Assembly: GCF_000145615.1 (NCBI RefSeq)
Contig: NC_014410.1
Location: forward strand, 1,468,001-1,532,000
Reading direction: 5' to 3'
Origin: Thermoanaerobacterium thermosaccharolyticum DSM 571
GTDB lineage: Bacteria; Bacillota; Thermoanaerobacteria; Thermoanaerobacterales; Thermoanaerobacteraceae
Length of the DNA stretch: 64,000 nt
The notes beneath the pieces are model-generated. The model ran no database searches. It was given only the letters and a program-made list of their open reading frames with translations, and was not told where the DNA came from. The position numbers were made by a program, and so were the translations under genes. Positions 27,294 through 37,436 of this stretch are shown here, in pieces (positions within the stretch are counted from its first letter, which is position 1; each line of letters starts with the position of its first letter).

Positions 27294-28237
27294 TATTCCA
27301 AGCCTCCATATAGATTTTTAATAATCTTTTGAGCATCATCAAATAATTCTTCTATTACCTCTTTTGCAGGCTTTATATCATTTATAAGCCCTGATATTTG
27401 ACCAGCCATAACAGAACCATTTAAAACATCACCATATACTACTGCATCTCTTAATTTACCTGCTCCTAATTTCTCCAGTTCCTCTTTAGATGCTCCATTT
27501 TGCTCGGCTTTTTCAAACTCCCTTGTAAGGTGGTTCTTTAAAGACCTTACTGGATGTCCAGTTGTCCTTCCCGTTACAACTGCATCTCTATCCTTTGCAT
27601 TTACAATATATTGTTTGTATTTTTCATTTGCTGTACATTCTGTAGAACATACAAATCGCGTACCTAACTGCACACCTGATGCTCCAAGGCAAAAAGCAGC
27701 AGCAACACCTCTGCCATCGCCAATGCCACCTGCTGCTATTACAGGAATATTTACAGCATCAACAACCTGTGGCACAAGAGCCATAGTTGTAAGCTCACCT
27801 ATATGTCCTCCCGACTCGGTTCCCTCTGCTATTACTGCGTCCGCACCAATAGATTCCATTCTTTTAGCCAATGCAACAGATGGTACAACTGGCACAACTT
27901 TTATATTTCTTTCTTTTAATCTGCTTATATATTTCCCTGGATTGCCAGCACCTGTCGTTATCATGCTTACTCTCTCTTCTAGAACTGTTTCCATTACCTC
28001 ATCAACAAATGGTGACATCAACATTACATTAACACCAAAAGGTTTATCAGTCAACGTTCTGGCTTTCTGTATTTGCTCTTTTACAAAGCTTGCAGGCGCA
28101 TTTCCTGCACCAATAATGCCAAGCCCACCGGCATTTGACACTGCAGCAGCTAACTCAGCCGTTGCAACCCATGCCATTCCACCTTGAAATATAGGATATT
28201 TCAAACCAAATAAATCTGTAATTTTTGTTTTTAACAT
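27293..28237 (-). CDS. fabK: Enoyl-ACP reductase II, FMN-dependent (FabK)
   Basis: A 314-residue NAD(P)H-dependent flavoprotein that performs the final reduction of each elongation cycle. FMN-binding features include GGIGDGRGVAAAF, with the family opening ITDLFGLKYPIFQGGMAWV and LGIIGAG. The ATG at 28237 has GGGTG upstream and lies just after the fabH stop; a longer reading would run into fabH. No fabI is seen here, so this is probably the main enoyl reductase, which would make the cell insensitive to triclosan-type FabI inhibitors (known for the family). Confidence 0.95.
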   Translation of the reverse strand: MLKTKITDLFGLKYPIFQGGMAWVATAELAAAVSNAGGLGIIGAGNAPASFVKEQIQKARTLTDKPFGVNVMLMSPFVDEVMETVLEERVSMITTGAGNPGKYISRLKERNIKVVPVVPSVALAKRMESIGADAVIAEGTESGGHIGELTTMALVPQVVDAVNIPVIAAGGIGDGRGVAAAFCLGASGVQLGTRFVCSTECTANEKYKQYIVNAKDRDAVVTGRTTGHPVRSLKNHLTREFEKAEQNGASKEELEKLGAGKLRDAVVYGDVLNGSVMAGQISGLINDIKPAKEVIEELFDDAQKIIKNLYGGLE

Positions 28238-28248
28238 GATTTCACCCT

Positions 28249-29250
28249 CTATTCTAACCACTTTATTACAGTTGAACCCCATGTCAAGCCAGCTCCAAAA
28301 GCTACCATTAGTATAATATCACCATTTTTTATTTTACCAGCCTTCAAAGCCTCATCCAATGCAACAGCAACAGACGCTGCGGACATATTGCCATACTTAT
28401 CGAGATTTATAAAAACTTTTTCTTTAGACAATTTTAACTTTTTCATAGCTGCATCTATTATTCGGATGTTAGCTTGATGTGGTATAAAAATATCTACATC
28501 TTCAGGTTTTAATCCGCATCTATTTAAAACTTCAATGGTAGCAGTATTCATAACATTTACAGCAAATTTAAAAACTTCCTGTCCATTCATGTGAATTGTA
28601 TGCAGTTTATTCTTAACAGATTCCTCACAAGCAGGCATTCGTGAGCCACCAGCAGGCATATAAAGATGCATGCCACCTTTTCCGTCAGCACCAATAAAAT
28701 TATCTAAAATTCCATAACCATTTTCAACTTGACCTACTACTGCCGCCCCAGCGCCATCGCCAAACAGGACACAGGTATTTCTGTCTTCCCAATTTGTTAT
28801 CTTTGATAGTATGTCAGCAGCTATAACAAGTACATATTTATATGTACCATTTTCAATAAATTGTTTTGCTATGGAAAGTCCATATATAAATCCGGAACAG
28901 CCGACTTCTATATCAAACGCTGCAGCATTAATAGCGCCAATATTAGCTTGTACTAAACATGCTGTAGATGGGAAATTCATGTCTGGAACTACAGTCGCAA
29001 CTATTATTAAATCTATATCTTCAGCAGTTATTTTAGCATCTTCAATAGCCTTTTTTGCAGCTTCTGTTGCCATATACGATGTTGTCATAGATGGCGGAGC
29101 TATACGCCTTTCTTTTATACCTGTCCTGGATACAATCCACTCATCAGATGTATCAACCATCCTTTCCAAATCTTTATTTGTCAACTTATTTTCTGGAAGA
29201 AAACTCCCTGTCCCAAGAATGCCAGCCTTAAAAGTATTATTTTGCGGCAC
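28249..29250 (-). CDS. fabH: 3-oxoacyl-ACP synthase III (FabH)
   Basis: A 333-residue enzyme that starts fatty-acid synthesis from acyl-CoA and malonyl-ACP. The active Cys lies in [12 protein letters not shown] (about 115), His in [10 protein letters not shown], and the end is [14 protein letters not shown]. The GTG at 29250 has GGAGAT seven bases upstream and overlaps the end of plsX by 14 bases. Confidence 0.96.
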   Translation of the reverse strand: MPQNNTFKAGILGTGSFLPENKLTNKDLERMVDTSDEWIVSRTGIKERRIAPPSMTTSYMATEAAKKAIEDAKITAEDIDLIIVATVVPDMNFPSTACLVQANIGAINAAAFDIEVGCSGFIYGLSIAKQFIENGTYKYVLVIAADILSKITNWEDRNTCVLFGDGAGAAVVGQVENGYGILDNFIGADGKGGMHLYMPAGGSRMPACEESVKNKLHTIHMNGQEVFKFAVNVMNTATIEVLNRCGLKPEDVDIFIPHQANIRIIDAAMKKLKLSKEKVFINLDKYGNMSAASVAVALDEALKAGKIKNGDIILMVAFGAGLTWGSTVIKWLE

Positions 29251-30238
29251 TTATATCATCTCCAATCAATTCTATTTCCCTTTGTATATGAGATATGACA
29301 TCCATTTCAACGATCGTCTTTGCCTGTCTTATGGCATTAAAAATTGCCTTTGATTTTGAACTTCCATGTGCTTTAATAACTGGTTTTTTTATGCCAAGAA
29401 GTGGAGCGCCGCCATATTCCGTATAATCCATCTTCTTAACAATATTTTTCAAACCATTATAAATTAAAATTGCACCTAGTTTTGTCAATAAATTTCTTTG
29501 AAGCTCCTGTTTTAACAATGAAGAGATTACAGATGCAGTTCCTTCCATTGACTTCAATATTGCATTACCAACAAATCCATCGCAAGTGACAACATCAGCA
29601 ACGCCATACGCTATGTCTCTACCTTCAACATTACCAATAAAATTTAAATGGGAATTTTTGATTAAATCATATACCTGTTTTGTAAGTTCATTTCCTTTTT
29701 CTTCTTCTGCTCCTATATTAAATAGACCTATTTTAGGATTATCTATATTTAACATCTTTTGAGCATACACATTTCCCATTATAGCAAATTGAAACAGATT
29801 TATTGGCTTGCAATCAGTATTAGATCCTGCATCAAGCAAAATTGTAGCACCGTTTAATGTTGGTAAAATCGGAGCCAAGGCGGGCCTGTCTATTCCTTTA
29901 ATTCTACCGATTTTTAAAAGCGAACCAGCCATCAATGCACCCGTATTACCTGCTGATAAAAAAGCATCTACTTCGCCTTTCTTTAGCATATCTATGCCAA
30001 CCGCCATAGAAGAATCTTTCTTTTTCCTAATTGCCGCCACAGGTGGTTCATTGTTTGTGATTGTCTCTGTTGTATGTACTACAGTCAAACCTTTTTCTTC
30101 TTTAACATATTTATCTAACTGGTCTTTATTCCCTACCAGGACAATTTCTATGTTAAAATTTTCTAAAGCTTTGTAAACCCCTTTTGTTATCTCAAGTGGT
30201 GCATAATCGCCGCCCATAGCATCAACTGCTATTCTCAA
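29237..30238 (-). CDS. plsX: Phosphate acyltransferase (PlsX)
   Basis: A 333-residue peripheral enzyme that makes acyl-phosphate from acyl-ACP for PlsY in phospholipid synthesis. It opens [20 protein letters not shown] and has the conserved [11 protein letters not shown] and [10 protein letters not shown] segments. Located between fapR and fabH as in Bacillus (fapR-plsX-fabD-fabG). Two bases separate it from fapR. Confidence 0.96.
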   Translation of the reverse strand: MRIAVDAMGGDYAPLEITKGVYKALENFNIEIVLVGNKDQLDKYVKEEKGLTVVHTTETITNNEPPVAAIRKKKDSSMAVGIDMLKKGEVDAFLSAGNTGALMAGSLLKIGRIKGIDRPALAPILPTLNGATILLDAGSNTDCKPINLFQFAIMGNVYAQKMLNIDNPKIGLFNIGAEEEKGNELTKQVYDLIKNSHLNFIGNVEGRDIAYGVADVVTCDGFVGNAILKSMEGTASVISSLLKQELQRNLLTKLGAILIYNGLKNIVKKMDYTEYGGAPLLGIKKPVIKAHGSSKSKAIFNAIRQAKTIVEMDVISHIQREIELIGDDISAAK

Positions 30239-30240
30239 GA

Positions 30241-30825
30241 TTATTGCACCTCCTTTTCAGTATTATCACTTTCTAATGATGCTAAAATAAACTTACCTCT
30301 AAAAACTTCCTTATTTTTTACTTTTATCATAACCCATACGAAATATTTATTCCCTCTTTTTCTAATAACCTCTGCCTTCGCAACAAGGCGATCTCCTATC
30401 CTTACTGGATATTTATATTTTATATTTGCTACCCCTATTAATGCAGCCTCAGCATCAATTACAGAAATCGCTAAAGATTCTGCCTGTGAATATATATAAT
30501 GTCCCCTAATAATTTTTGTCTTTAGAAATGCCATATCAGGTGTCGGCTCAAAAACAGATATACCACTTTTGCCCAGTTCTAAATCGATAAGCTCACCGAC
30601 TATCTCGCTTCCAACAATTGCTTTTACTTTGTGATAGTTCTCTTCTGCAACATTTTTAATTCTCTCCCTAAGTTCTGGGATACCAAGTTCCATCCTGTCA
30701 AGTCTTATTGTCTGTACACTTACTGAAAACAATTCAGCAAGCTCATCATCAGTGTAAAATGGATTTTTATCTATTTCAATCTTTAATTGTCTTAATCTAT
30801 CTTTTTTATTTAGCTTAGTGGCCAC
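30241..30825 (-). CDS. fapR: Fatty acid and phospholipid biosynthesis repressor (FapR)
   Basis: A 194-residue repressor released from DNA by malonyl-CoA. The N-terminal HTH (about 10-60: [31 protein letters not shown]) is joined to a hot-dog thioesterase-like sensor (about 75-190: [35 protein letters not shown]). The GTG at 30825 lies behind GGAG. First gene of the lipid operon, with a palindrome over its promoter that may be its own operator. Confidence 0.94.
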
Positions 30826-30852
30826 ATTATCAGCTCCAAATATAAGTTGTTT

Positions 30853-30898
30853 TTATGACTTACTCATAATTATAAATTACATAATATATAAAAGTCAA
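30853..30898 (-). promoter_or_regulatory. Promoter of the fapR-fab operon with an overlapping palindrome
   Basis: On the minus strand TTGACT (30893-30898), 18 bases, TATAAT (30869-30874), then TTATGAGTAAGTCATAA (30853-30869), whose outer six-base arms are perfect. Its 17-bp size and position across the -10/start site are those expected of a FapR operator, although the bases differ from the Bacillus box as I remember it. Confidence 0.65.
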
Positions 30899-30908
30899 GA
30901 AATAAAAA

Positions 30909-30940
30909 GAAAAGTAATAGAGTTAACTCCATTACTTTTC
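30909..30940 (-). terminator. Terminator of yceD-rpmF
   Basis: Ten-base arms GAAAAGTAAT and ATTACTTTTC around an inner AGTTAACT palindrome, followed on the minus strand by TTTTTATTTCTT. It overlaps the 3' end of rpmF and directly precedes the fapR promoter. Confidence 0.85.
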
Positions 30941-31114
30941 TTCCACTTTCAATACCTCTTTACCGTCATAATAACCACAGCTTAAACAAACTCTGTGAGG
31001 TAACTTTGGCTCATGGCATTGTGGACATAATACATAAGCAGGTATTGCTAAACTATGACTATGCCTTCTTTTGTCCCTTCTTGCTTTCGATGTCCTACGC
31101 TTTGGAACTGGCAT
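30932..31114 (-). CDS. rpmF: 50S ribosomal protein L32
   Basis: A 60-residue zinc-binding ribosomal protein. It starts MPVPKRRTSKARRDKRRHSH and holds two Cys pairs (CPQC and CLSCG) that bind zinc, so it is the C+ form. The ATG at 31114 has GGAGGTG upstream. Follows yceD and ends in a terminator, separating it from fapR, unlike genomes where rpmF leads straight into plsX. Confidence 0.97.
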   Translation of the reverse strand: MPVPKRRTSKARRDKRRHSHSLAIPAYVLCPQCHEPKLPHRVCLSCGYYDGKEVLKVEEK

Positions 31115-31126
31115 AAAATACACCTC

Positions 31127-31618
31127 CTACATTTTCTGCAGTAATTTATTCAAAACTGAAAGGCGTGGATCAACTTCTTTTATTTGGCAATCGCATTTTT
31201 CATGATTAAGATTTTTACCGCAAATAGGACATAGACCCTTACAATCAGGTGAGCAAACAAACTTCATAGGAAGAGAAAGTTCCACATTTTCAATGACAAT
31301 CTTAGTTAAATCTAATTTGTCATCTTCTACTTCATAAGAATAATCTTCATCAGCTTCATTTAAGATTTCATCTATTGGAATTATAAATTCGTGCTCAAAT
31401 TCCTCAAGGCATCTATCACATGTGACTTTAATAGCGCCACGGACTAAGAGCTTTAAAATTATACCTTCACTATCATGCGTTATGTTTCCTGTAACACTGA
31501 TTGGTTTACTGACTACGTAGCTGTTGTTATTTACCTCCAGAACACTTAAATTTTCAACGTAATTAACTTCAATGCTACGTCCCCTATGTCCCTTAATCTT
31601 TGATAAATCTATTTTCAT
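31127..31618 (-). CDS. yceD: YceD family protein (DUF177, 23S rRNA accumulation)
   Basis: A 163-residue protein of the DUF177/YceD family, linked in E. coli and plants to 23S rRNA accumulation; the mechanism is unclear. A first Cys pair (CDRCLEEFEHEF) and a second cluster (CSPDCKGLCPICGKNLN, then CDC) suggest zinc binding. Always next to rpmF, as here (12 bases apart). A near-consensus sigma-A promoter precedes it. Confidence 0.92.
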   Translation of the reverse strand: MKIDLSKIKGHRGRSIEVNYVENLSVLEVNNNSYVVSKPISVTGNITHDSEGIILKLLVRGAIKVTCDRCLEEFEHEFIIPIDEILNEADEDYSYEVEDDKLDLTKIVIENVELSLPMKFVCSPDCKGLCPICGKNLNHEKCDCQIKEVDPRLSVLNKLLQKM

Positions 31619-31648
31619 TTTCTCACCCCAATATAATTGCCAAAATTA

Positions 31649-31677
31649 ATTATACTAATGGGGTAAACATTTGTCAA
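31649..31677 (-). promoter_or_regulatory. Sigma-A promoter of yceD-rpmF
   Basis: Consensus TTGACA (31672-31677), a 17-base spacer and TATAAT (31649-31654) on the minus strand, about 30 bases before the yceD start. It lies between ackA and yceD, so the two units are separately transcribed. Confidence 0.88.
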
Positions 31678-31682
31678 GAATA

Positions 31683-32885
31683 CTATTTTAAACTCTCTAC
31701 AATCTTTTCAGTATCCTTTGCAATCATATACTCCTCATTAGTCGGCACAACCATAACATTTACTTTTGAATCTGCAGTCGATATTATAGCTTCTTCACCT
31801 CTAACTTTATTTTTCTCCTTATCTAACTTGAAACCTAAAAATTCCAATCCATCAAGTATAAACTCTCTTATTTCAGGACCATTTTCACCAATGCCTGCCG
31901 TAAACACAATGACATCAACACCGCCCATCGCGGCTGCATAAGAACCTATTGTCTTTTTTACACGATATGCAAATACATTCAGTGCAAGTTGTGCTCTTTT
32001 GTCACCATTTTTAAAAGCAGCATCTTCTAAATCTCTAAAATCACTGCTTATTCCTGAAATACCATAAACGCCTGACTTTTTATTCAATATATTAACTACT
32101 TCTTCTGCACTAATATTTTCTTTCTCCATTAGATATGAAATTATAGATGGATCAATGCTTCCTGAACGTGTTCCCATAGCCAAACCTTCTAACGGTGTAA
32201 ATCCCATGCTTGTATCTATTGATTTTCCATTTTTAACTGCAGCTATGCTTGAACCATTTCCAAGATGGCATGTTATAATTTTCAAACTTTCAATAGGTTT
32301 ATTGAGTATTTCTGCCGCCCTTTGTGAAACATATTTATGGGATGTACCATGAAATCCATATTTTCTAATTTTATACTTTGTATAGTACTCATATGGAATC
32401 GGATACAAGTAAGCATAATCAGGCATTGTCTGATGAAAGGCTGTATCAAAAACAGCAACCATTGGTACGTCTGGCATGATTTGTTTACAAGCTTTAATTC
32501 CTTCTATGTTTGCAGGGTTATGCAGAGGAGCCAACTCTATGCAATCTGTAATCGCCTTTAAAACATCATCAGTTATAAGAACAGATGAAGTAAAATATTC
32601 TCCTCCATGTACAACTCTGTGTCCAACTGCATCAATTTCTGACATATCCTTTATAACACCGTAATCACTATTTACCAATGCATCCAAAACTAATTTAATT
32701 GCATCCTTGTGGTCCTTCATGTCTTTTTTAATTTTTATTTTTTCGCCGTTTGCATTGTGTGTTAAAAGCGAATCGTTTATCCCTATTCTTTCAGCAAGAC
32801 CTTTCGCTAAAACATTTCCATCTTTTGATTCGATTAATTGATACTTTAATGATGAACTTCCACAATTTATAACAAGTATTTTCAT
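31683..32885 (-). CDS. ackA: Acetate kinase
   Basis: A 400-residue ASKHA-fold enzyme that makes ATP and acetate from acetyl-phosphate. It begins [16 protein letters not shown]; further signatures are [30 protein letters not shown] and [13 protein letters not shown]. The ATG at 32885 has GGAGG upstream; longer in-frame extensions overlap pta and are rejected. With pta directly upstream it forms the acetate-producing, energy-yielding branch of fermentation. Confidence 0.97.
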   Translation of the reverse strand: MKILVINCGSSSLKYQLIESKDGNVLAKGLAERIGINDSLLTHNANGEKIKIKKDMKDHKDAIKLVLDALVNSDYGVIKDMSEIDAVGHRVVHGGEYFTSSVLITDDVLKAITDCIELAPLHNPANIEGIKACKQIMPDVPMVAVFDTAFHQTMPDYAYLYPIPYEYYTKYKIRKYGFHGTSHKYVSQRAAEILNKPIESLKIITCHLGNGSSIAAVKNGKSIDTSMGFTPLEGLAMGTRSGSIDPSIISYLMEKENISAEEVVNILNKKSGVYGISGISSDFRDLEDAAFKNGDKRAQLALNVFAYRVKKTIGSYAAAMGGVDVIVFTAGIGENGPEIREFILDGLEFLGFKLDKEKNKVRGEEAIISTADSKVNVMVVPTNEEYMIAKDTEKIVESLK

Positions 32886-32913
32886 AATTTTCATCCTCCA
32901 TACCATAGCTTTT

Positions 32914-33900
32914 TTATTGAGCTTGTACAGCCGTTGTAGCAATTACATCAACAATGTCTTTATAACTGCATCCTCTAGATAAGTCATTTACAGGCGCTCC
33001 CATTCCTTGCGTTATCGGACCTATAGCATTTGCCTTTGCCAATCTTTGTACGAGCTTATAACCAATGTTACCTGCTTGTAAATCAGGGAATATAAGTACA
33101 TTAGCACGTCCTGCAACAGGACTTCCAGGTGCTTTTAACTCGGCTACTTCCTTAACAAGTGCAGCATCTAATTGCAATTCACCATCTATTGCAACATCTG
33201 GTATCAAATTTTTAGCGATTTCAGTAGCTGTTCTCACTTTATCGACTAATTCATGTGATGCACTGCCCTTCGTTGAAAATGAAAGCATAGCAACCCTTGG
33301 TTCCATTCCTAATAAAGTTTTTGCAGTGTTTGCAGATTGTACTGCAATAGATGCAAGTTCTTCTGCATTTGGTGATGGATTAACAGCACAATCAGCAAAC
33401 AAAAATACTCCATTTTCACCAAATTCACAATTAGGAACTTCCATTATGAAAAAGCTTGATACAATCTTTGCACCAGGAGCTGTTTTTACAATTTGAAATG
33501 CTGGCCTTAGTAAATCAGCAGTTGCATGAATAGCTCCAGATACCAATCCGTCTGCATAACCTTCTTTTACCATCATACAGCCAAAATAAATATTGTCTTT
33601 AATAGTCTCTTTAGCTTTCTCTAGCGTAATCCCCTTATTTTTTCTGAGTTCATAAAAGTCAGTAGCATATTTATCAAATTTTTCTGACTTTAGAGGATCG
33701 ATAATCTCGGCTTTTGAGATATCTAATCCTTCAGCGGCATTTCTTATCTCATCTGCATTTCCTAAAAGTACTAAATCTGCAATCCCTTCTTTCAGCACTA
33801 TATCGGCCGCTTTCAGCGTTCTTGGCTCTGCACCTTCAGGCAAAACTATTTTCTTTTTGTTGCTTTTTGCTTTCTCAATAATACTTTGAATAATGCTCAT
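32914..33900 (-). CDS. pta: Phosphate acetyltransferase
   Basis: A 328-residue enzyme that converts acetyl-CoA and phosphate to acetyl-phosphate. It is the short, catalytic-domain-only form without the N-terminal DRTGG extension of E. coli. Signatures include [40 protein letters not shown] and [22 protein letters not shown] precedes the ATG. Pta comes first and ackA follows 28 bases later. Confidence 0.97.
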   Translation of the reverse strand: MSIIQSIIEKAKSNKKKIVLPEGAEPRTLKAADIVLKEGIADLVLLGNADEIRNAAEGLDISKAEIIDPLKSEKFDKYATDFYELRKNKGITLEKAKETIKDNIYFGCMMVKEGYADGLVSGAIHATADLLRPAFQIVKTAPGAKIVSSFFIMEVPNCEFGENGVFLFADCAVNPSPNAEELASIAVQSANTAKTLLGMEPRVAMLSFSTKGSASHELVDKVRTATEIAKNLIPDVAIDGELQLDAALVKEVAELKAPGSPVAGRANVLIFPDLQAGNIGYKLVQRLAKANAIGPITQGMGAPVNDLSRGCSYKDIVDVIATTAVQAQ

Positions 33901-33932
33901 AAAATCGTCCCTTCCTTAATATTATTTATCTT

Positions 33933-33967
33933 AATATTTCCTCCTAATTAAAAAGGAGAAATATATT
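33933..33967 (-). promoter_or_regulatory. Leader hairpin upstream of pta
   Basis: AATATTTCCTCC (33933-33944) and GGAGAAATATATT (33955-33967) are largely complementary. In the pta leader RNA the stem would contain GGAGG, about 40 bases upstream of the real ribosome-binding site, so it may be a decoy or a regulatory stem. Weak evidence. Confidence 0.35.
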
Positions 33968-33977
33968 GTATACACAT

Positions 33978-34006
33978 TTTACATTTTAACATATTTTTTA
34001 TAAAAT
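33978..34006 (+). promoter_or_regulatory. Sigma-A promoter of tmcAL
   Basis: TTTACA (33978-33983), a 17-base spacer and TAAAAT (34001-34006) lie about 40 bases before the tmcAL start, divergent from pta. Confidence 0.65.
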
Positions 34007-34048
34007 AATAAGTAAAAAATAAACATTTTTTTAGAAAGGTTTTTAATA

Positions 34049-35254
34049 ATGAGTATATTGGGAGTAATTGTAGAATATAACCCTCTCCATAACGGACACA
34101 TATACCATATAAAAAAATCAATTGAAACAACAGGTGCAGATTTTGTCATTGCAATTATGAGTGGTAACTTTGTTCAGCGAGGAATACCGTCTATTATTGA
34201 CAAGTGGTCAAGGACAGAAGCTGCATTGCTATCAGGTATTGACTTAGTAATAGAATTGCCCACTATATATGCAGTTTCTACCGCAGAAAATTTCGCATAT
34301 GGAGCAGTAAAGCTGCTGGATTCATTAAATGTCATTGACTATATTTCATTTGGAAGTGAACTTGGTTCGATTGATAAACTATATAAAATATCAAAATTCC
34401 TTTTAAACGAACCAGAAGATTATAAAGTGATTTTAAAAAGTTATTTAAAAAGAGGAATAACTTATGCAAAAGCACGTGAAATAGCTCTGTCAGAGTATTT
34501 TGGAGCAAATATTAATGATATAGTTGGAAATCCTAATAACATACTTGGCATTGAATACATAAAAAGCTTGATAAAGATAAATAGCAGTATCAAACCGGTA
34601 ACCATAAAAAGACTGGGTCCTGGATATAATTCTATGAAAACGGGGGATTCTTTTGCTAGTGCTACATATTTAAGAGAAGTTATAATAAATAAAGATTACT
34701 CTATATTGAGCAAGTATATGCCAGAATATTCTGTTGAAATTTTAAAAAGATGTATTGATAAAGGTCATGGACCAGTCACTCTAGACAATTTTAGCAAAAT
34801 AATAACTTATCTGCTAAGAAACAATTATAGTATCGAAAATGTTTTTGATGTTACAGAAGGATTGCAAAATCGCATTAAAAGAGCTTCATTCCTTTTCAAT
34901 AATGCAGATGAAATCATAGGCTATATAAAAACTAAAAGGTACACAGAAAGCAGAATAAGAAGAATATTACTGCACGTTTTATTAGGCATAGAATCTAATA
35001 TATATTCAAGATATGATGGACCAAACTACATAAGAATATTAGGCTCAAATAAAAAGGGACTTGAACTTTTAGGGATGATTAAAAGCAAGACTGAAAAACC
35101 AATTATAACAAAAGTTTCAGACTATAAAAAAATACTGTCTGATACATATATGTTCGAAAAGGATATTAAAGCAACTGACATATATACTTTAGCATATAAA
35201 AATGACCCAGTATCAGGATTAGATTTTACCAAAAAGTTTATTGTAATAAAATAG
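34049..35254 (+). CDS. tmcAL: tRNA(Met) cytidine acetate ligase (TmcAL, YlbM)
   Basis: A 401-residue nucleotidyltransferase-fold enzyme. TmcAL makes N4-acetylcytidine at the wobble base of elongator tRNA-Met from acetate and ATP. It begins MSILGVIVEYNPLHNGHIYH, with HNGH as the HxGH nucleotide motif, followed by IMSGNFVQRG and ELPTIYAVSTAENFA. AGAAAGG lies before the ATG. Divergent from pta, whose pathway produces acetate, though the pairing may be chance. Confidence 0.93.
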   Translation: MSILGVIVEYNPLHNGHIYHIKKSIETTGADFVIAIMSGNFVQRGIPSIIDKWSRTEAALLSGIDLVIELPTIYAVSTAENFAYGAVKLLDSLNVIDYISFGSELGSIDKLYKISKFLLNEPEDYKVILKSYLKRGITYAKAREIALSEYFGANINDIVGNPNNILGIEYIKSLIKINSSIKPVTIKRLGPGYNSMKTGDSFASATYLREVIINKDYSILSKYMPEYSVEILKRCIDKGHGPVTLDNFSKIITYLLRNNYSIENVFDVTEGLQNRIKRASFLFNNADEIIGYIKTKRYTESRIRRILLHVLLGIESNIYSRYDGPNYIRILGSNKKGLELLGMIKSKTEKPIITKVSDYKKILSDTYMFEKDIKATDIYTLAYKNDPVSGLDFTKKFIVIK

Positions 35255-35315
35255 TCATCTTATCATCCCCTTTTAAATAAAAATATAATGTGGAAATACT
35301 AAAGGGGGAAATGTT

Positions 35316-36479
35316 TTGAAAAAGAATAAATCCAGAAATTTTCTAGTTATATCAGTATTGTTCATTGTTGTTTCAATTATTGTATTCCCAAAAAATTCTC
35401 TCTCAGCAGCAAAAGCAGGAATTAATTTATGGCTGTTTACAGTATTTCCTGCGCTGCTTCCATTTTTTATTGGATCTGAATTATTGTTACAACTAGGATT
35501 CGTAAGAACCATTGGGAAATTTTTAGAACCTATAATGCGGCCTTTATTTAATGTCTCTGGAAATGGAGCCTTTGCTATGGCAGTCGGCTATACGTCCGGT
35601 TACCCCGTTGGAGCTCAAGTGATTAAGAGATTATGGGAAGAAAAACTTTTAAACACATCGGAAGCAGAAAGATTAATGACTTTTTGCAACAACTCAGGCC
35701 CATTATTCATGCTAGGCGTTGTTGCTATGGGTATGTTTAACAACTCAAAAATTGGATATATTATAATGCTATCAAATTACCTTGGGGCATTTGCAACAGG
35801 TATCATATTTAGAAAATATAGGTTCATGGAAGAAAATAGAAAGAATTTTAATTTAAGCAAAGGTTTTGAAAACAAATCTAATTATAGCAATATTAATTTT
35901 GGTGAAATCTTAGGTAGTGCCGTTAAAACATCCATGAACACAATGATCGTTATTGGTGGATATATAATTGCTTTTTCTGTTTTAATAGAATTCTTAAAGG
36001 TTTATGGATTAATAAATGCTGTAGAAAAAATACTAACACCTGTTTTTGAATCGGTAGGATTTAACAAGAACTTAATTCCAGGATACATCAGTGGTTTGAT
36101 GGAGATTACAATAGGTTCCAGCTTGATTAGCCAAGCAACAGCGCCATTATTTCAAAAAGTTATCTTAGTAAGCTCAATATTAGCGTGGGGTGGTTTTTCA
36201 ACTCATGGTCAGGTAATAGGTGTTATAAACAGTACAAAGATAAATTACTTTCCGTATTTCATTGCAAAGATAATACATAGCTTTATGGCTGCATTATTTT
36301 CTTATATATTTTTGGAATTTATAAACATTGGTGAGACCTCGATATCAGAAGTTTTCTTTCAAGGAAATGTAAAAACTATGTTAAACATATTTGAAACCTC
36401 ATCATACATTTTTATCGCTCTGTTGTTGACGATAATTTTTCTGATAATCATCTTATCGTTGACAAAAAAAGAGGCATGA
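35316..36479 (+). CDS. ylbJ: Sporulation integral membrane protein YlbJ
   Basis: A 387-residue protein with about eight membrane segments and Gate-type nucleoside-recognition features. YlbJ is a mother-cell protein needed for heat-resistant spores in B. subtilis; its substrate is not known. Conserved pieces include LWLFTVFPALLPFFIG, GYTSGYPVGAQVI and CNNSGPLFMLGVV. The TTG at 35316 follows GGGGGAAATG. Sixty bases after tmcAL, and shares its 3' end with a convergent minus-strand gene. Confidence 0.92.
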   Translation: MKKNKSRNFLVISVLFIVVSIIVFPKNSLSAAKAGINLWLFTVFPALLPFFIGSELLLQLGFVRTIGKFLEPIMRPLFNVSGNGAFAMAVGYTSGYPVGAQVIKRLWEEKLLNTSEAERLMTFCNNSGPLFMLGVVAMGMFNNSKIGYIIMLSNYLGAFATGIIFRKYRFMEENRKNFNLSKGFENKSNYSNINFGEILGSAVKTSMNTMIVIGGYIIAFSVLIEFLKVYGLINAVEKILTPVFESVGFNKNLIPGYISGLMEITIGSSLISQATAPLFQKVILVSSILAWGGFSTHGQVIGVINSTKINYFPYFIAKIIHSFMAALFSYIFLEFINIGETSISEVFFQGNVKTMLNIFETSSYIFIALLLTIIFLIIILSLTKKEA

Positions 36480-36494
36480 TTATTTTATGCCTCT
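36470..36494 (-). terminator. Hairpin shared by the ends of ylbJ and the convergent coiled-coil gene
   Basis: AGAGGCAT (36470-36477) and ATGCCTCT (36487-36494). On the minus strand it is followed by seven T residues, which lie inside the ylbJ 3' end, so the terminator of the coaD operon is embedded in the ylbJ coding end. Confidence 0.8.
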
Positions 36495-36944
36495 TAGCTC
36501 ATCTCTATTGTTTTTTATTGTATTTAAAAGTTCTGTAACATTTTTTTCAAGTTTAGCTAATAACTCATCAGCGTAATCTTTGCTTCCAAGTCTAATTTCC
36601 TTAGCATTTGTCTGAGCTTGAGCTATAATTTCTGATGCTTTTTTCTCAGCTTTTTTAACAATTTCACTTTCGTTTACCATTTGATTTATTCTTAGTTCAG
36701 CCTCTTTTAAAATTGTTTCTGCATCTTGCTGGGCTTCAATCAATATTTTTTGCCTTTCCTGCTTGATCCACTCAGCCCTTTTTAATTCATCAGGAATTTT
36801 AATTCTTATCTGCTTTATAATTTCAAGAATTTCCTCTTTGTTTACTAAAGTTTTTTGTGATAATGGTATTGTAGAACTCTTCTCTATGTAGTCTTCTAAT
36901 GAATCTAATAATTCTAAAACCTCCAGGTTATCAGTCGCTTCCAA
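36480..36944 (-). CDS. Conserved coiled-coil protein of unknown function
   Basis: A 154-residue soluble, charged protein. After an acidic start (about 1-30) it is almost all alpha-helical coiled coil (about 45-150), with Ala/Glu/Lys-rich repeats like KKAEKKASEIIAQAQTNAKEI that resemble the stalk of ATP synthase subunit b or DivIVA-type scaffolds. No membrane segment is present, so it is not AtpF. Genes of this kind often follow coaD in clostridia. The TTG start has GGGGG upstream. Function unknown. Confidence 0.75.
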   Translation of the reverse strand: MEATDNLEVLELLDSLEDYIEKSSTIPLSQKTLVNKEEILEIIKQIRIKIPDELKRAEWIKQERQKILIEAQQDAETILKEAELRINQMVNESEIVKKAEKKASEIIAQAQTNAKEIRLGSKDYADELLAKLEKNVTELLNTIKNNRDELRGIK

Positions 36945-36956
36945 TAAAATGCCCCC

Positions 36957-37436
36957 TTATTTTTTTAGTTTTTTAAATATGTGCTTTATAACTGAATCTG
37001 GAACGAGATCCGATAAACACCCCCCAAAGCTTGCGACTTCCTTTACTATGCTAGAGCTTAAATAGCCATATTTATTGCTGGTCATAAAAAATATTGTTTC
37101 AACTTCGGGATTAAGCTTTTTATTTATTAATGCCATCTGAAATTCATATTCAAAGTCTGAAACCATTCGTAAGCCTTTAACAATTATTTTTGAATTAACT
37201 TTTTCTAGGTATTCAATAAGTAAACCAGAAAAACAATCGATTTCCACATTTTCAATATCAAATGTTACCTCTCTTAACATTTCAACTCGCTCTTCTACTG
37301 AAAACATAGGAGTTTTTGACGGATTAATCAATACTGCTACAATTAATTTATCGAAAACTTTTGCCGCTCTTTTAATTACATCTAAATGTCCATTTGTTAC
37401 TGGATCAAAGCTCCCTGGATACACTGCTATATTCAT
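36957..37436 (-). CDS. coaD: Phosphopantetheine adenylyltransferase (CoaD)
   Basis: A 159-residue hexameric enzyme for the penultimate CoA step. The nucleotide motif is [18 protein letters not shown] (TNGH as HxGH), with [17 protein letters not shown] and the C-terminal [17 protein letters not shown]. It overlaps the 3' end of rsmD by 32 bases, a common arrangement. coaBC, for the preceding steps, lies 20 kb away. Confidence 0.97.
   Translation of the reverse strand: MNIAVYPGSFDPVTNGHLDVIKRAAKVFDKLIVAVLINPSKTPMFSVEERVEMLREVTFDIENVEIDCFSGLLIEYLEKVNSKIIVKGLRMVSDFEYEFQMALINKKLNPEVETIFFMTSNKYGYLSSSIVKEVASFGGCLSDLVPDSVIKHIFKKLKK

Noticed and set aside
27615-28187. Long plus-strand open frame opposite fabK
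   Set aside because: It is the antisense shadow of a clearly recognisable gene, with no ribosome-binding site and a low-complexity, serine/isoleucine-rich translation. The same holds for the other long antisense frames over smc, fabD, fabH, pta, prkC and rpe.
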